Assembly: GCF_022682495.2 (NCBI RefSeq) | Contig: NW_026527292.1 | Span: 18,501 to 82,500, forward strand | Length of the DNA stretch: 64,000 nt | Source of the DNA: Desmodus rotundus | Lineage: Eukaryota > Chordata > Mammalia > Chiroptera > Phyllostomidae | Direction of reading: 5' to 3' | Shown: positions 1-11,103 of the stretch, piece after piece | Layout: every line of letters starts with the position of its first letter | Numbering within the stretch: position 1 is the stretch's first letter | Made by a program: the position numbers and the translations under genes | Notes under the pieces: model-generated | Seen by the model: only the letters and a program-made list of their open reading frames with translations | The model's database searches: none | What the model was told of the DNA's origin: nothing

Positions 1-990
1 AGCCGGCTCACTGACTCCGTTCCCCTGCAGGGAACACTGTTGGGGTGCACGTTCCCCTCGGGGAATCATCCACATGTTGGCAACGTGCTGTTCGAATGAG
101 GCCCCCTCTGGCTCTTCACATGGGCCCTTTGGAGGACGGACAGCTGGTGTGGGGGCTCGGCCAGACAAGCAGAGGCTTCTTGTGGGCACATCACGGCCCC
201 CCAGAGCCCAAGAGTCTGGCACACAGTCCCCACCGTGGGTCGCCCTGAACTTCGTCCAACGGCGAAGGCAGCGTGGAGAACAGGGTGCTCCCAGTCAGGA
301 ATCTGTGAACAGGAGCTGGGGGTGGGGGGGGTGGGGCGGGGGGCGGTGCTCAGAGACCTGGAGAGGGGCGTGTGTCAGAAGCGAGGTCAGGCTGGGTCCC
401 CTCCCCCCACTGCGAGGTCCCCAGCGAGGAGTGGGTGGTGGCCTGGGGCGCAGGGATGACCAGGAGCTGAGGGGCATCCACAGGCATCGGGGGCACCTCG
501 ACTTGGTGCAGTTAATGGGTCGAAAAACTCAGGTGTGGGCATTAAACACACTCGTGAAATCCTCAAACAGAGCTGAGCTGAGCTTCCTAAGTGACTGAGA
601 TGTATAGCAAATAAAAGTCTGAAATTACAGAAAGGTTTTTACAGAGATCGCTCTGCAGGGCCAGCCGGGGAGAGGCCCTTCTGCTCTCTGTCGAGTTATT
701 ACAGAATTGTATTTTGTTTTTAACATCAAGGTTTTTAATAAGAAATCATCTGGCAGCACCTCCCCCCACTGAGCGTATCGTTTTGTGGCCCTTTTTAGCT
801 GGAAGGCTGATTTTGTAATAATTTTACCAAACGGAGGGTCCTTTTCCTAATGTGGAGACAGTGGCTCCTGCAGGGGACACCCCTCTGAGGAGCACACCCG
901 GGGGGGCGGTCCGTGTCCTCGTTACCCCTTGGCAGGGGGGGGTCCCACTCCCGAACACCTCCCAGTGTCTCAGCCCAGCACCTGGGCTGT
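1..990. repeat. Segmental duplication block A1 (left edge outside window)
   Basis: This GC-rich stretch matches 25,277-26,254 in the same orientation, from the first bases of the window to about 990. Both copies share the AACACTGTTGGGGTGCACG segment near the start, the 'ATGTATAGCAAATAAAAGTC' segment near 600, and the 'TAGCTGGAAGGCTGATTTTG' segment near 800. The match is already present at base 1, so the true left edge lies outside the window. The open frames here are broken differently in the two copies and I recognise no protein. After about 990 the two copies diverge abruptly, because copy B has an LTR there. Confidence 0.85.
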
Positions 991-1734
991 TCCAGGAAGG
1001 GGCGCCGGGGCACCCCGAGCAGAGGCTGAGGGGCGAGGTGCACAGCTGCATGCTGACCTTGGGGAGCAGCCGTGCCGGGCCGCATGGGGTTCCCGACACA
1101 GGGCTCGGAGGAGACCGGGCTGAAGCGGCCCAAGGAGCCCCTGCTGGGCACGCTGCTGCCGGGCAGCTGGACAGCACCTCAGGAGGAGCTGAAGGAAGTG
1201 AGACGCCCCATTAGAAAGGGAAAACGGTGCCGAATACACAGCTGCCTCCAAAACATCTCCCGGTTTGGCCAGAGGTGCCGGGTGCCAGGTGGGCGGTGCC
1301 AGAGAGTGGACCCAGGGTGCCCACCGACACTGTGCCTCCCAGGGACACACAGGAGCGATCGGCCGGCAAGCCGCCCGGGCGGAAACTTAAAGTGGGAGGG
1401 TCGGAGAGGGACAGATGACAGGGGCATCTGTAGAGAAGATCCAGAAACATCCACAAACTGCCCAGCTAATGCGTGATTTTACCCAAGCCACTGGGTTCAA
1501 GGCCCATTTACAAAAATCAAGCAGATTTCTTCAGAAAAGCAGCGAACAGGAAAAATTTAAAATGCCCCGGCAGCGGCATGTGGACATCTATACCTGGGAA
1601 TAAATCCCTGTACAGACCTCCACACGGAATGAGAGAAATCCCCCAGAGGAACGGTGAGGATCGCCAGTGAGAGGGGACGGAGCACCGTTTCACGCCACAT
1701 TCAGCACCTCCCCTTCAAGCCGCATTCACGCAGT
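991..1734. other. GC-rich stretch, nothing recognised
   Basis: About 740 bases present in copy A but with no counterpart in copy B. Open frames on both strands (for example 1,072-1,476 +) overlap one another and look like chance frames in GC-rich DNA. I see no repeat family, RNA gene or exon that I can name. Confidence 0.5.
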
Positions 1735-2023
1735 GTTCACATTCCGTCCATGAATGGATCACGTGCCATTCACATGCTGAGCATGCGTCACTCATGCCCT
1801 GTTCACATGCCATTCATGTGCTGATCATGTGCTGATTACGTGCCGTCCACGCTCTGTCCACGTGCCATTCACATGCTGATCACGTGCCACCCATGTCCTG
1901 TTCACGTGCTGATCATGTGCCATTCACACCCTGATCTCGAGCCATCCATGCATCATTCACGTGCCAATCAGGTGCCATCCACACTTTGTTCACGTGTTAT
2001 TGACACGCAGTTCATGTGCTCTT
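1735..2023. repeat. Degenerate minisatellite of CACGTGCCATTCA / CATGCTGAT words
   Basis: Tandem degenerate units of roughly 12-14 bases, such as CACGTGCCATTCACATGCTG and TTCACGTGCTGATCATGTGC, repeat across the interval. CACGTG and CATGTG E-box-like words recur. It ends directly against an ERV LTR that begins at 2,024. Frames running through it are products of the repeat and not genes. Confidence 0.8.
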
Positions 2024-2500
2024 TGATAGGGGACTTCAGAGTTGGAAAATTTCAGTTTAGGTAATAGCTAGTAAGCTTCGTAATCAATGCATGTAAAAGC
2101 TTTGTTCCAAGAACTGAAGGTGGGACCCACCCTGACTCCAGGAGACCATGAGCAGCTCCACCTGTGAGCCTCAGGAGCCCCGCACCCAGTTCCAGGTGGT
2201 GTCTGAGCCCCCTGCACTCCAGGTGAGATGCCCACTGCCCAGGGTGAGAATGCTGAACTTGTTTGTTTGTAATCCAGTGAACTTTTCCCTGAATTCCAAA
2301 CCCCTTACCTACACTTTGTTCTCCAGATAAAAAGGGCCATTTGAAAATGGAATTTAACATGGTCTGTTAGGGTGCGAACCCGCCATGGTCTCAGATCCCC
2401 GGCCATCTGAACAAAGCGCCATAAAGACTCAGTCCCTGTCACTGCTGATTGTGTTTGGTAGTGACGGGCAGCCCGAACACCAGTGTCTTTTCCGGTTTCA
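2024..2500 (+). mobile_element. Endogenous gammaretrovirus-like (ERV1) LTR
   Basis: Probable solo LTR of about 477 bases, starting TGATAGGGG and ending CGGTTTCA. It has TATA-like GATAAAAAGG near 2,325 and a polyadenylation-like CCATAAAGAC near 2,410, followed by a U5-like segment, all suggesting plus orientation. To its right the sequence resumes inside a tandem-array unit (CTGTTGTTTTATGTATATAC). To its left is minisatellite, so no target-site duplication is visible. The first ~100-200 bases have a relative at 20,081. No coding retroviral sequence is attached. The LTR reading rests on ends, signals and context, not on a database match. Confidence 0.55.
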
Positions 2501-2887
2501 CTGTTGTTTTATGTATATACATTTGCCGAGATGTCGATGTGCACGTTTTTGTCTACTTTCTCTGGATTTAATGTGCTCTTTTAGGTTCCTAATATGGGTA
2601 CAAAAATTGTAAATTTTCAGCTTTTATTTCTGATAATGTGAATTTAAAGGTGAACATGTTTTTCATAAGTTTTGGTACGTAGTATATCACCATTCATTTT
2701 CAATTATTTTGTAATTGAAATTGTGTTTTACTTTTGAGGTTGTTTACAAGTGTATTACATAACTACCAGATATAAGGACTTTCCAGAGTCCCATTTGTCG
2801 TGAATTCTGGCTGAAGTGCAATGAGAGCACTTCAGAAACATTGTATATAATTTCAATGCTGCCATGCTTGTTGAAACTGACTTTATA

Positions 2888-3070
2888 TTGGGTTGGCCAA
2901 AGGCTAAAACCTTTTGGGAAGATGGAATTATGAATATGCCTGCAATATTGCAGAAAGCAGTGGAACAAAACTGTGAATACATTGTTCAGTACAGTTATTG
3001 GTGAAAACGAAAAACGTCTGTTCCTTTGCGTCTTTACATAAAAACTGGATGAACCTTTTGGCCAAGCAAA
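2888..3070 (+). mobile_element. Internally deleted mariner (MITE-like, 183 bp)
   Basis: Starts TTGGGTTGGCCAAAGG and ends CCTTTTGGCCAAGCAAA, an imperfect inverted pair, with TA on both sides (2,886-2,887 and 3,071-3,072) as Tc1/mariner elements create. Between the ends is only the last part of the transposase frame (GGAAGATGGAATTATGAA and following). It occupies the same place in the array unit as the 1.3-kb mariners, so it looks like an in-place deletion product. A sister copy is at 37,153-37,333. Confidence 0.85.
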
Positions 3071-3856
3071 TAGTACAGTGTTCCAAGAGTGCATCTCTGC
3101 TGCCATCTCGTGGGAATTCTGGGGAATGACATCTTAGTTGAGTCAGGAAAAGTGGTTGATTCCAGTGGAATATCAATGACTGTTGATGGCAGTGGTATTT
3201 AGAAGTGCACTTCAAAACATCTAAGTGTAAGTACTTTCCAGTTACCTCGAGACTGGTTTCCAGAGTAATGGCCAAGGAACAATAAACGTGATTTATGTGA
3301 CATTGTTGGAACTGGCTTTATAGTGTAATCAAGTTGTTAAAACTTGCAGGTGTGCTTCAAAATCACTTGTCATTGGCTTTGTGTGTTGCAGCTTCCTTAA
3401 ACAACGTGGAGGGAAAATTTATTCATAATTTTGCACTAAGAGGTACAAGAAAAAAAGAGTAAAATATAAGCGCCATCGTTGTATGTATGTGCCCTTCTGG
3501 ACATGTCTACAGGCTCGTTTCCTCCACTCTGCCTGGACTTTGTTTACCATTTCAGATTCCTTGTATGGGCGCAAAGCTTGTGCATTTTAAGCCTCTGTTT
3601 CTAATGTGTGCATTCAAGGGTGAGAATTTCTTTCTCAGGTTTTGGTCCGTAGCATCTTTAGCATCATTCAGGTCAAATTACTTTGTAATTCAAATAGTGT
3701 TCATTTTGGAGGTTCTGCCGGAGTCTATCTGGGAAGGTCTGTACAGCAGAACTTTGTCCTCATCCATTCCCTGTGAGGGCTAGGTCAAGTGCCATTAGAG
3801 CAGAAAACATATTGTATAGGCTTTCGAGGCTGTGATGATGGTTGAAACTTGCTTTA

Positions 3857-5152
3857 AATGGGATTGTCCAAAAAGTCAGTTCGGCCCCCCACAACTGCAC
3901 CACCTCTGCGTCCCCCCCAGCACATCACCTGGCACCGGTCCTGCATACTTGCCTTTAATGTCATTTGAAACTTTTTTAGACAGTATCGTGACAGCTGTCC
4001 TATCCCTGTGGGATGACAAACCTCATGACAACTGTTGAATGTATGTGTGGCCCTCTTCTCACTGAAGACACCTGAATGTAACATTTTTGGCCCCTCAGTC
4101 TGTGTCATTTCCAGAAAGGTACAAGCGCAACTGTAAGGCAAGAAAACATGCTTGGTGTACAGAGAAGACGCTGAGTCTGATGGAACGTGTGAGAAGTGGG
4201 TTGCAAAGATTCATAAGGGAGATTTCTCATGTGCAGTTGCCCCACGGGTAGGCAGACCAGGTGCAGTGGAGAGCCATCCAGGGCAGACGTTAACAGAGGA
4301 CAGACCATGTTATGGCACGCGGGAGACAGGCAACATACTCAAAGTATCCCAATCAAGTGTCAAAAAGCATTTGCAGCAGCTTGATTACGTTAATCTCTTT
4401 GACGTTTGGGTTCCACGGAAGTCTAGCTGGGTGGTGGGGGTCCCATCTGACTGAATTTCCTCATGCAGTTCTCTACGGAAATGGAAGGGAAACATTCCAT
4501 TTCCAAGATAAAGTGTGAGGGGTTGAACCATTGATATCTGAGAATAATGTGGAACAGGAGATATTGAGGGAAGCCCAGGAACCACCAGCAGCCCCTCCAA
4601 AGGGCGGTCTTCATCCGAAGGAGGTGATGTCCTGCAGTGGGAGCTCCTTGCGGAAACCCAGCGGGCTTCTCCCGACAAGTACTGATCTCTGTTAGACCAA
4701 GTGAAAGCCACCCGAGGGAAAATGTCCAGAATTTGTCAGGAAAGACAGGGAAGCTTCAGGATAAGGCAGGAGCACACACATTTCTCTTTGGTGACCAGGG
4801 GAAGACTGTTCCAGCCTAGCTGGGCAGTCATGATTCATCCACAGTCCTCACCAGAGCTTGTGGCTTTGCATGACCCTTTAGTTTGGTCTTTGTGAATTTC
4901 TCTTATTGGAAAGAAATTTTCCTTCCCTGGAAGACTGCAGAAGACACCTGGAAGAGTTCCCTGGTCTGAAAGAGGACAATGTTGTGGGACGATGGAACGG
5001 TGAAGTAGCTTCAAAGGTGGCAGAGGGCAGTGGAACAAACAGTGACAACGTTGTCCAGTAGTTGTTCAGTCCCGTTGTTTGGGGGAAAATGAAAAATGTC
5101 TCTGTCATGGCATCTGATGGTAAAAAGCAAACAAAATTTTTGGTCAAGGCAT
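3857..5152 (+). mobile_element. Mariner transposon, full length, dead
   Basis: About 1.3 kb, the usual mariner length. The left end reads GGGATTGTCCAAAAAGTCAG after a TA; the right end reads TTTTTGGTCAAGGCAT before a TA. The transposase runs on the plus strand. At 4,152-4,454 the helix-turn-helix part is visible (WVAKIHKGDFS, VGRP, ILKVSQSSVKKHL, FDVWVP). Near 4,830-4,880 IHPQSSPELVALHD corresponds to the region around the third catalytic aspartate. The C-terminal 'SLEDCRRHLEEF'-type segment follows near 4,920. Stops and frameshifts break it throughout, so no active transposase is expected. Confidence 0.85.
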
Positions 5153-5664
5153 TAGTACGCTATGTGTTCCAAATGCTGGTCTTTGCTGCCATCTTGTGGC
5201 CATTATGAGGAATGACACCTCAGTACAATTCAGCAGGATAAGTGGTTGATTCCAGGGGAATATGAATGACTTTGGATAGCAGGGGTATTCAGAAGTGCGT
5301 TTGAAAATGTCTAAATGTCAGGGCTGGCCAGTTACCTTGTCACTGGATTCCAGATTAACAGCCAAGAGCGCAATAAGCATATTTTCTGTGACATTTCTTG
5401 GATCTGGCTGTGTAGCGTGATAGAGTCGGGTTTCTACAAGTTCCAGGTATGCTTGAAAATCACGTGTAATTTGGTTTGTCTTATGCAGAATCCGTAAACA
5501 ACGAGGAGGAAAATTTATTTAAAGTTCTCTACGAAGAGGTAAGAACAAGTGAAGAAAAATACAAGCACTTTCACTTTTTTTATATCCCCCTGTGGACATG
5601 TGTACCGGCTCGTTTACTCAACTTTGCCTAGAGTGCGTTTACTATTTTAGGGTCCTCGTTCGGG

Positions 5665-5697
5665 TAAAAAGCGAAGGAACCTTTGTGGGACGCCAAT
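5665..5697 (+). mobile_element. Scrap of mariner 3' end at an internal deletion
   Basis: The unit 5,188-5,727 is only 540 bases long. Its sequence jumps from the 'TTTAGGGTCCTCGTTCGGGT' part of the unit straight to AAAAAGCGAAGGAACCTTTG, which is the last part of a mariner. About 1.55 kb (unit tail plus most of the transposon) is missing. Confidence 0.7.
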
Positions 5698-6250
5698 TGT
5701 AGAGCGTGTCTTCCAACTGACGGTCTCTGCTGCCACCTTTTGGCCATTCTTGGGAATGACATCTCAGTGCAGGTCAGCAGGAAAACTGGTTGATTCCAGT
5801 AGAATGTCAATGACTTTGGGTGGCAGTGGTATTTACAAGTGCATTCGAAAACATCTAAATTTCAGGGGTGTCCAGTTACCTTGTGACTGGTATTCAGGTT
5901 AAGGGCAAAGGAGCCATTGATAGGTTTTATGTGACGTTTCTCAGAACTGGCTCTGTAGCGTAGTAGCGTCAGTCTTTGACACGTTGAAGGTGTGCTTGAA
6001 ATTCGTTTGTCTTTGCTTTGTTGCAGCTTCCTTAAACAACGTGGAGGTAAAATTTATACAGAATTCTGCACCAAGAGGTGCAGGAAAAAAAGCAAAGTAA
6101 AATATCAGCGCTATCAGTGTATGTACTCTTGTTTCCTCAACTTTGCCTGGAGTTCCTTTTCCATTTTCGGTTCCTCCTACATGTGCAAACCTTGTACATT
6201 TCCAGTTTCTGCGTCTGACTTCTGCATTGAGGGGTGAAGAATTCTTTATC

Positions 6251-6290
6251 AAATAAATAAATAAATACAATCTTAAAAAAATAAAAAGAG
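6251..6290 (+). mobile_element. A-rich tail, possibly from a Ves-type SINE
   Basis: AAATAAATAAATAAATACAA followed by TCTTAAAAAAATAAAAAG resembles the A-rich tail of bat Ves SINEs, but the tRNA-like head is absent. It sits exactly where this unit loses its tail and the 5' part of its mariner. It could also be a plain A-rich simple repeat. Confidence 0.4.
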
Positions 6291-6295
6291 GATAT

Positions 6296-6877
6296 TTCAA
6301 AGAAGAAAAGGAGCATCTTCGTGCAAAGAATGTGGTAGTGTGTACGTGGTGGGTTCGGGAGAGAGTACTTTAGTAGAACATGCTTGCGGAAAACCAGTGG
6401 GGTTACTTGCAACAGGTATGGCTCCCGATTAAATCAACTGAAAGCACCACTCCAGGGAGAGCCAGCAGTTTGTCATCAGAAGACACGGAAGCTTGTGGAT
6501 AAGGTGAGAGTGTTGTTTCCCTTTGGTGACCAGGCCAACGTGTTCCCAGCCTGGCTGCCCAGTCGTGATTTGTGCACAGTACCCAGCAGACCTCGCAACT
6601 TTGCATGGCTGTTTAGTTCAGTCTTTCTGAATTTCTCTTAATGGAGAGAAGTTTCCATTCCCTGGAAGACTGCAGAAGGCACTTGGAAGAATTCTCTGTT
6701 CCAACAGATAACAATATTTTGGGAAGATGGAATGGTAGGTTGCCTGAAAGATGGCAGAGGGTGGTTGAAGAAAACGTTGAAACTGTGGTTCAGTCACGTT
6801 GTTGGGGGAAAATGAAGAATGTGCCTGTCATTGCAACTCCCGGTACAAACCGTAGGATCCCTTTGGCAAAGATCAAA
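6296..6877 (+). mobile_element. Mariner, 5'-truncated (C-terminal half of transposase)
   Basis: Only the 3' part remains. The frame 6,384-6,641 and the next frame 6,641-6,943 give the C-terminal transposase. SFHSLEDCRRHLEEFSVP and ERWQRVVEENVETVVQ are readable and match the other copies in this window. The right end is CCCTTTGGCAAAGATCAAAG. The missing left half ends at the A-rich stretch just upstream, so the truncation and that stretch probably arose together. Not functional. Confidence 0.8.
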
Positions 6878-7280
6878 GTACCCGTGTTCCAAATGTGCAT
6901 ATCTGCTGCCCTCTCGTGGCCGTTTTGCGGAATGACACTTTAGTGCGAGTCCCCAGGAGAATTGGTTGATTTCTGTGGAATATCAATGACTTTTGACAGC
7001 AATATTAATTACAAGTGCATTTCAAGACATCTAAATGTAAGGATTATGAGGTTACTTTCTGATTGGCTTCTAGATTAAGGGCAAAGGAAGCACTAAACGT
7101 GTATTATGTGACATTTGTTGGAACTGGCTTTTAGCATGATAGAGTCAGGTTTTTACAAGGTCTAAGTTGTTTGAATTTTTTTGTAATTTGTCTTGTGTGT
7201 TGCAGCTTCTTTAAACAAGGGGAAAATAAAATGTATTCAAAAATCTCCACTCAGAGGTAAAATCAAATCAAATTGCTATC

Positions 7281-10200
7281 ATTTTCTGTACGTGCCCTTC
7301 CAGACACGTCTAGAGGCCTGTTTCCTAGAGTGTGTCTTGGCTTCATTTACTCTTTTCGGTTCCTCAAATGAGTGCCACTCTTGTACAATTTGAGGTCTTG
7401 TGCCTAACACGTGTGTTTAAGGGTACAGATTTTGTTCAAGTTTAAGTATGTAGTATGTTTAGCATCATTCAGTTCAAACCATTTTGTAACTCACAATGTG
7501 GTTCATTTTGGAGGTTCTGTAGGAGTCTATCTCAGAAGTACCAAGCAGGAGAACTTTCCAGTCACCCATTTTCAGTGAACTCTAGCTTTAGTGCTGCGAG
7601 AGCAAAACACATACTGTAATTGATTTCAATGGTGCAATTCTGGTTGAACCTTTCTTTATACTGGGTTGGCCCAAAAGTCAGTACGGTCCCCACCACCCTT
7701 TTGCCATCCTACCCCTTCTTGTTACTCTGGATTGCATACTTGGATTGTCTTTAACTTCATGTGAAACTGTTCTGTTAGAATGTATCATGACAGATGTCAT
7801 ACCAGCATGCGTTTCAATAAAAAACTCATCAAAACCATTGAGTGATGTTGTGGCCATTTTCATCCTGAAGATGGCTGAACATAAGGAACAGTTTTGGCAC
7901 ATTAGGCTCTGTCATTTCAAGAAAGGTGAAAGCACATCTGGAATGCCAAAATAAAGATTTGTAGTGTGTATGGAGAAGGCTCCCTTAGGTGGTGAAATGT
8001 GTCGAAGTGATTTGCCAAGTTTCACGCCCAAGATTTCTCGCACAGAGATGCCCCACAGGTCTGGCAGACCAGTAGCAGTTCACGGCCATTGAGTCCAGAC
8101 CTTAACTGAGGACAGACCACGTTATGCTATGTGGGAGACAGGTGACATACTCAAAGTATCCAAATTGAGCATTGAAAATCATTTGCACCTGCATGATTAC
8201 GTGAATGGCTTTGATGTTTGGGTTCCATACATATTGAAGGGATGGGGGGGACTTTCTTGACCTCATTCCCACATGCGGTTTTCTAGTGAAACCTAAGGAA
8301 ACTGTTCTGCTTGCAAGCAAATTGCTAGGGGCGTATGAACTGTTAAACTTTGAGAATAATGTGGAACAGGAGAGATGGTGGGCAAATGAAGGAACCACCA
8401 GCAGCAGCTCCTCCACAGGGCGGTCTTCATCCAGAGCAGGTGATGTTGCCTATGTGGTGATATGGGAGGGATTCCTGTAGGAGATGCTCCTTGGGGAAAA
8501 CCAGTGGGATATTTGCAACACATGCTGGCCCATCAGACGAATTGTAAGTACTGCCGGTTGACAGAGTCGAAGCAAAAGACGGGAAAGCTTCAGGATGAGG
8601 TGGGAGAGTATGTTTCTCTTTGGTGACCAGGGAAAGACGGTTCTAGCCTGGCCGCACAGTCGTGATTCATTAGCAGAACTCACCAGAAATTGCACCTTTG
8701 CATGGCTGTTTAGTTCCGTATCCCGAGTTTCTCCGTGGAGAGAAATTTCTGTTCCCTGGAAGACTGCAGAAGGCACCTGGAAGAACTCTCTGCTGCTAAA
8801 GGTATCAGTGCTGTGGGACGATGGAATGGGAAGTTGCCTGAAAGATATCAGAGGCCAGTGGAACGGAATGGCGATGACGTTGTGCAGTTATAATTTTTGG
8901 GGAAAATGAAAAGTGTGCGGGACATTGCATCTTACCATAAAAAGCTAAGGAACCTTTCAACCAAGGCATTAGTGCGACGTGCATTGCCTGTGTCAGTCTA
9001 TGCTGCCATCTCGTGGCCATTTTTGGGAATGACACCTTAGTGCGGGTCAGCAGGAAAAGCTGTTGATTCCACTGGGAATATCTTTGACTTTTCATAGTAG
9101 TGCAATTTAGATACTCAGTTGAAGACGTCCAAATGTCAGGACTGTGCAGTTACTTTGTATCTGGTCTCCAGATATCGGCCAAGGGAGCAATAAGACTATT
9201 TTCTGTGACGTTTTTTGGAACTGGCTTTGTAGCGTAATAGAGGCAGGTTTTTACAAGTGCCAAGTGTGCTTGAAAATCGCTTGTAATTTGACTTTCATTG
9301 CAGGTTCTTTAAATATCATGGAGGTCAAATTTATTTGAAATTGTCCACCGAGAGGCAAATAAAAGTAAAGTAATATACAAGCGCTCTCATTTTATGTACG
9401 TGCCCCTGAGGACATGTCTACGGGCTCGTTTCCTCCACTTTGCCTGGACGTGGTTTACTATTTTAGGTTCCTCCCACAGGTGCAAAACTTGTGCATTTCC
9501 AGCTTCTGTTTCTAACCTGTGCATTGAAGGGTAAGAATTTCTTTCTTAAGTTTTCATACAGAGCATCTTTACCATCAGTCAGTCATGTGCAGTTATTTTG
9601 GTTTTTTGAAATTTATTTAAATTTATTTATTTACTTACTATATTTATTTTTAAAGTTTTTATTGATTATGGTATTATGGTTTTCCCAATTTTCCCCCTTT
9701 ATCCCTCCTCCTCCCTGCACCCCTTACCCTCCAGCATTCCTCCCTTGCTTAGTTCATGTCCATGCCTTGTACATGTAAGTTCTTTGCGTTCTGTTTCCTA
9801 TACCATTTTTATCCCTCCCATCTAGTTTATGCCTACTTTTATACTTCTTTTTCCCTGTACCTTTGCCCCCCTATTCCTCCCTTCCCCCTCCCCGCTGAAA
9901 TCCCTCCACATGATGTCCATTTCTCTGATTCTGTTCCTGTTCTAGTTGTTTGCTTAGTTTTGGTTTTCCTTTTTTTTCTTTTCTTTTTGGTTCAATTGTT
10001 GAGAGTTGTGAGTGTGTTGTCATTTCACTGTTCATAATTTTGGATCTTCTTCAATTTCTTAGGTAAGTCCCTTTAACATTTCATAGAATAAGGGCTTGGT
10101 GATGATGAACTCCTTTAACTCTACCTTATCTGGGAAGCAGTGTATCTGCCCTTCCATTCTGAACGATAGCTTTACTTGATAGAGTAGTCTTGGATGGAGG

Positions 10201-10385
10201 TCCTTGCCTTTCATGACTTTGAATACTTCTTTTCAGCCCATTCTTGCCTGTAAGGTTTCTTTGGAGAAATCAGCTGATAGCATTATGGATACTCCTTTGT
10301 AGTTAACTGTCTCCTTTTCTCTTGCTGCTTTTAATATTATCTCTTTATCGTTAATCTTGGATAACTTAATGATGATGTGCCTTAG
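7281..10385. repeat. Segmental duplication block A2
   Basis: Collinear with 27,353-30,415, including a near-identical full mariner and the 3' part of a HAL1. Copy B begins at the equivalent of 'TGTACGTGCCCTTCCAGACA' (7,287) and stops at the equivalent of 'AACTTAATGATGATGTGCC' (about 10,365-10,385). By eye roughly nine bases in ten agree. Confidence 0.9.
7661..8969 (+). mobile_element. Mariner transposon, full length, dead
   Basis: 1,309 bases between TA dinucleotides (7,659-7,660 and 8,970-8,971). The left end is CTGGGTTGGCCCAAAAGTCA and the right end is CCTTTCAACCAAGGCAT. Readable transposase pieces on the plus strand, in order: MAEHKEQFWHIRLCHFKKGE (near 7,875-7,935), SGRPVAVHGH (near 8,065), DILKVSKLSIENHL (near 8,145), FDVWVP (near 8,210), and the C-terminal 'NSLLLKVSVLWDDGMGS' region in a shifted frame near 8,790. 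Frameshifts and stops separate them. A paralogous copy with mostly the same text is at 27,739-29,028. Confidence 0.88.
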
Positions 10386-11103
10386 TGTGTTCCTCTTTGG
10401 GTCCACCTTCTTTGGGACTGTCTGGGCTTCCTGGACTTCCTAGAAGTCTATTTCCTTCTCCAGATTGGGGAAGTTTTTCTTCATTTTTTGTTGAAATAAG
10501 TTTTCAATTTCTTGCTCTTGTTGTTCTCCTTCTGGCACCCCTACGATTTGGGTATTGGAACATTTAAAGTTGTCCCAGAGGTTCGTAAGCTTCTCTTCAT
10601 TTTTTGAATTCTTTCTTCATTTTGTTCCAGTTGCATGTTTATTTCATCCTTTCATTCCAAAGAGTTGATTTGAGTCCTGGTTTCCTTCCTGTCACTGTTG
10701 GTTCCCTGAATATTTTACTTTATTTCACTTTGGGTAGTCTTCATTTGTCCTTTCATCTTGCGACCAAGCTCAGTCAGTTCTGTGAGCATTTTGATCACCA
10801 GGGCTTTTAACTCTCCGTCAGATAGGTTGGCTATCTGCTCATCGCTTAGCTCTCTTTCTGGAGTTTTGCTCTGTTCTTTCGCTTGGGCCATATTTCTTTG
10901 TTTTGGTGCACCAGTCTGGTTGGTCTGGTTGACTGTTTCTTTAATTCCTTTGTTGTCAGAATTCCACGCATGTTGATTTTGTGGCACTTCTGGTTGTTTA
11001 TTGATTTTGGATTGGTTGTTATCTTCCTTTTGGTTGTGTGAGGAAGTGAAGGGTTTCTACCTATGGCCCCATCTTTGTCGGAACCTCAGAGAATCTGATT
11101 TTG
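9601..11103 (-). mobile_element. HAL1-type half-LINE (L1 ORF1 followed directly by 3' UTR)
   Basis: Read on the minus strand, the order is: short 5' region (11,103-10,988), L1 ORF1 (10,987-10,032, broken), about 400 bases of non-coding sequence, then an A-rich end at about 9,650-9,601 (T-rich on plus). No ORF2 follows ORF1, which is the defining layout of HAL1 elements. It interrupts an array unit after 'CAGTTATTTTG' and leaves it missing roughly 190 bases of unit sequence. Only the 3' half survives in copy B (29,660-30,415). Confidence 0.75.
10032..10987 (-). pseudogene. L1/HAL1 ORF1p remnant (broken)
   Basis: ORF1p is the RNA-binding chaperone of L1-type retrotransposons. On the minus strand the start MPQNQHAWNSDNKGIKE leads into an N-terminal segment with KQRNMAQAKEQSKTPE and LSDGELKALVIKML, typical of mammalian L1 ORF1p. 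After a first stop near 10,715 the frame resumes with EGEQQEQEIENLFQQKMK, VQEAQTVPKKVDPKRNTLRH, IIIKLSKINDKEIILKAARE, LSADFSKETLQARMG, KVMKGKDLHPRLLYQVKLSF and FRMEGQIHCFPDKVELKEF. These cover the RNA-recognition and C-terminal domains in order. The span of 956 bases (about 318 codons) is close to the usual ORF1p length but is not a multiple of three and holds several stops. Confidence 0.88.

Noticed and set aside
3841..5160. Minus-strand frames over the mariners as separate genes
   Set aside because: They are shadows of the plus-strand transposase and recur at every mariner copy with different breaks.
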